A DNA stretch of 6,163 bases from DATESZ01 sp035283845 (GTDB lineage: Bacteria > Desulfobacterota > Syntrophia > Syntrophales > JACQWR01): NCBI GenBank assembly GCA_035283845.1, contig DATESZ010000071.1, forward strand, positions 1 to 6,163, read 5' to 3'. Made by a program: the position numbers and the translations under genes. Within the stretch, counting starts at the first letter, position 1. Each line of letters opens with the position of its first letter. Below are positions 5,969-6,163 of the stretch, piece after piece. The notes under the pieces were generated by a model. It was not told the DNA's origin and made no database searches. It saw only the letters and a list, made by a program, of their open reading frames with translations.

Positions 5969-6163
5969 TTCGATTAGTGACTGAAATTCAATTCACAAGT
6001 TCGTCTCTCACTCCGTGACTGCCTTCACCGATAAAGATTGCCGGATTATGGATGCCTTATGCCCGGGACCGGATACATCTCCTTTTGTACCCCCCTTCTC
6101 TTGGGTTTTCTGGTCCCTTTCCTCCATAATGCTGTCTCGGCTCCCCATCGCCGCCACCGATCA
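5969..6163 (-). other. Unassigned sequence, probably upstream intron sequence (domain IV or earlier)
   Basis: This runs directly into the domain V-like helix. No reverse-transcriptase/maturase motif appears in any minus-strand frame. One frame is open for 46 codons (6008-6148, beginning MGSRDSIMEERD and ending SLSVKAVTE), but I recognise no domain. Two frames end in stops before about 6050. An inverted repeat, GGGACC (6112-6117 minus) with GGTCCC (6065-6070 minus), could close a stem of about 50 bases, consistent with a structured RNA. The identity rests mainly on position next to the domain V/VI-like hairpins. Confidence 0.35.

Noticed and set aside
6008..6148. 46-codon minus-strand open frame beginning MGSRDSIMEERD
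   Set aside because: Short, no clear ribosome binding site, no recognised domain, and located in probable intron RNA; not called as a gene.

Overview
The window looks like a chromosomal segment from an anaerobic proteobacterium-like organism. A Desulfobacterota/syntrophic 'deltaproteobacterial' host is my best guess. That guess rests on gene style (a long-form AhcY, a DUF502 membrane protein, a large phytoene-desaturase-like flavoprotein followed by a second flavoprotein), AGGAGG-type ribosome binding sites and a balanced base composition. No marker gene proves it. Every gene I can support lies on the minus strand, so transcription runs from high to low coordinates.

Right end (about 5550-6163), mobile DNA: 5550-5918 encodes the C-terminal part of an IS1380-type DDE transposase. 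Immediately upstream of it on the minus strand the transposase homology stops. It is replaced by sequence that can fold like domains V and VI of a group II intron (5897-5968), with unassigned sequence, probably more intron, out to the window edge. The simplest reading is an insertion sequence whose transposase gene was invaded by a group II intron, or is a relic of such an event. The 5' exon and most of the intron lie outside the window.

Middle (1911-5254), an apparent operon: a DUF502 two-helix membrane protein, then metK (S-adenosylmethionine synthetase), then ahcY (S-adenosylhomocysteine hydrolase). MetK makes SAM from methionine and ATP, and AhcY removes the SAH left after methyl transfer. 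The last two genes therefore form the two ends of the activated-methyl cycle and are only 22 nt apart. The MetK is clearly divergent from the standard bacterial enzyme, although the catalytic residues I can align are kept.

Left end (1-1768), a flavoprotein pair: a 552-residue FAD/NAD(P)-dependent oxidoreductase of the phytoene desaturase-like superfamily (COG1233 type) is followed after 38 nt by the first 23 codons of another Rossmann-fold, probably FAD-dependent, protein that runs off the left edge. A 142-nt gap with a possible weak hairpin and a possible promoter separates this pair from ahcY. Their substrate cannot be told from sequence.

I found no tRNA, rRNA, CRISPR array or convincing riboswitch. 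The most unusual parts are the transposase/intron junction at the right end and the atypical MetK.
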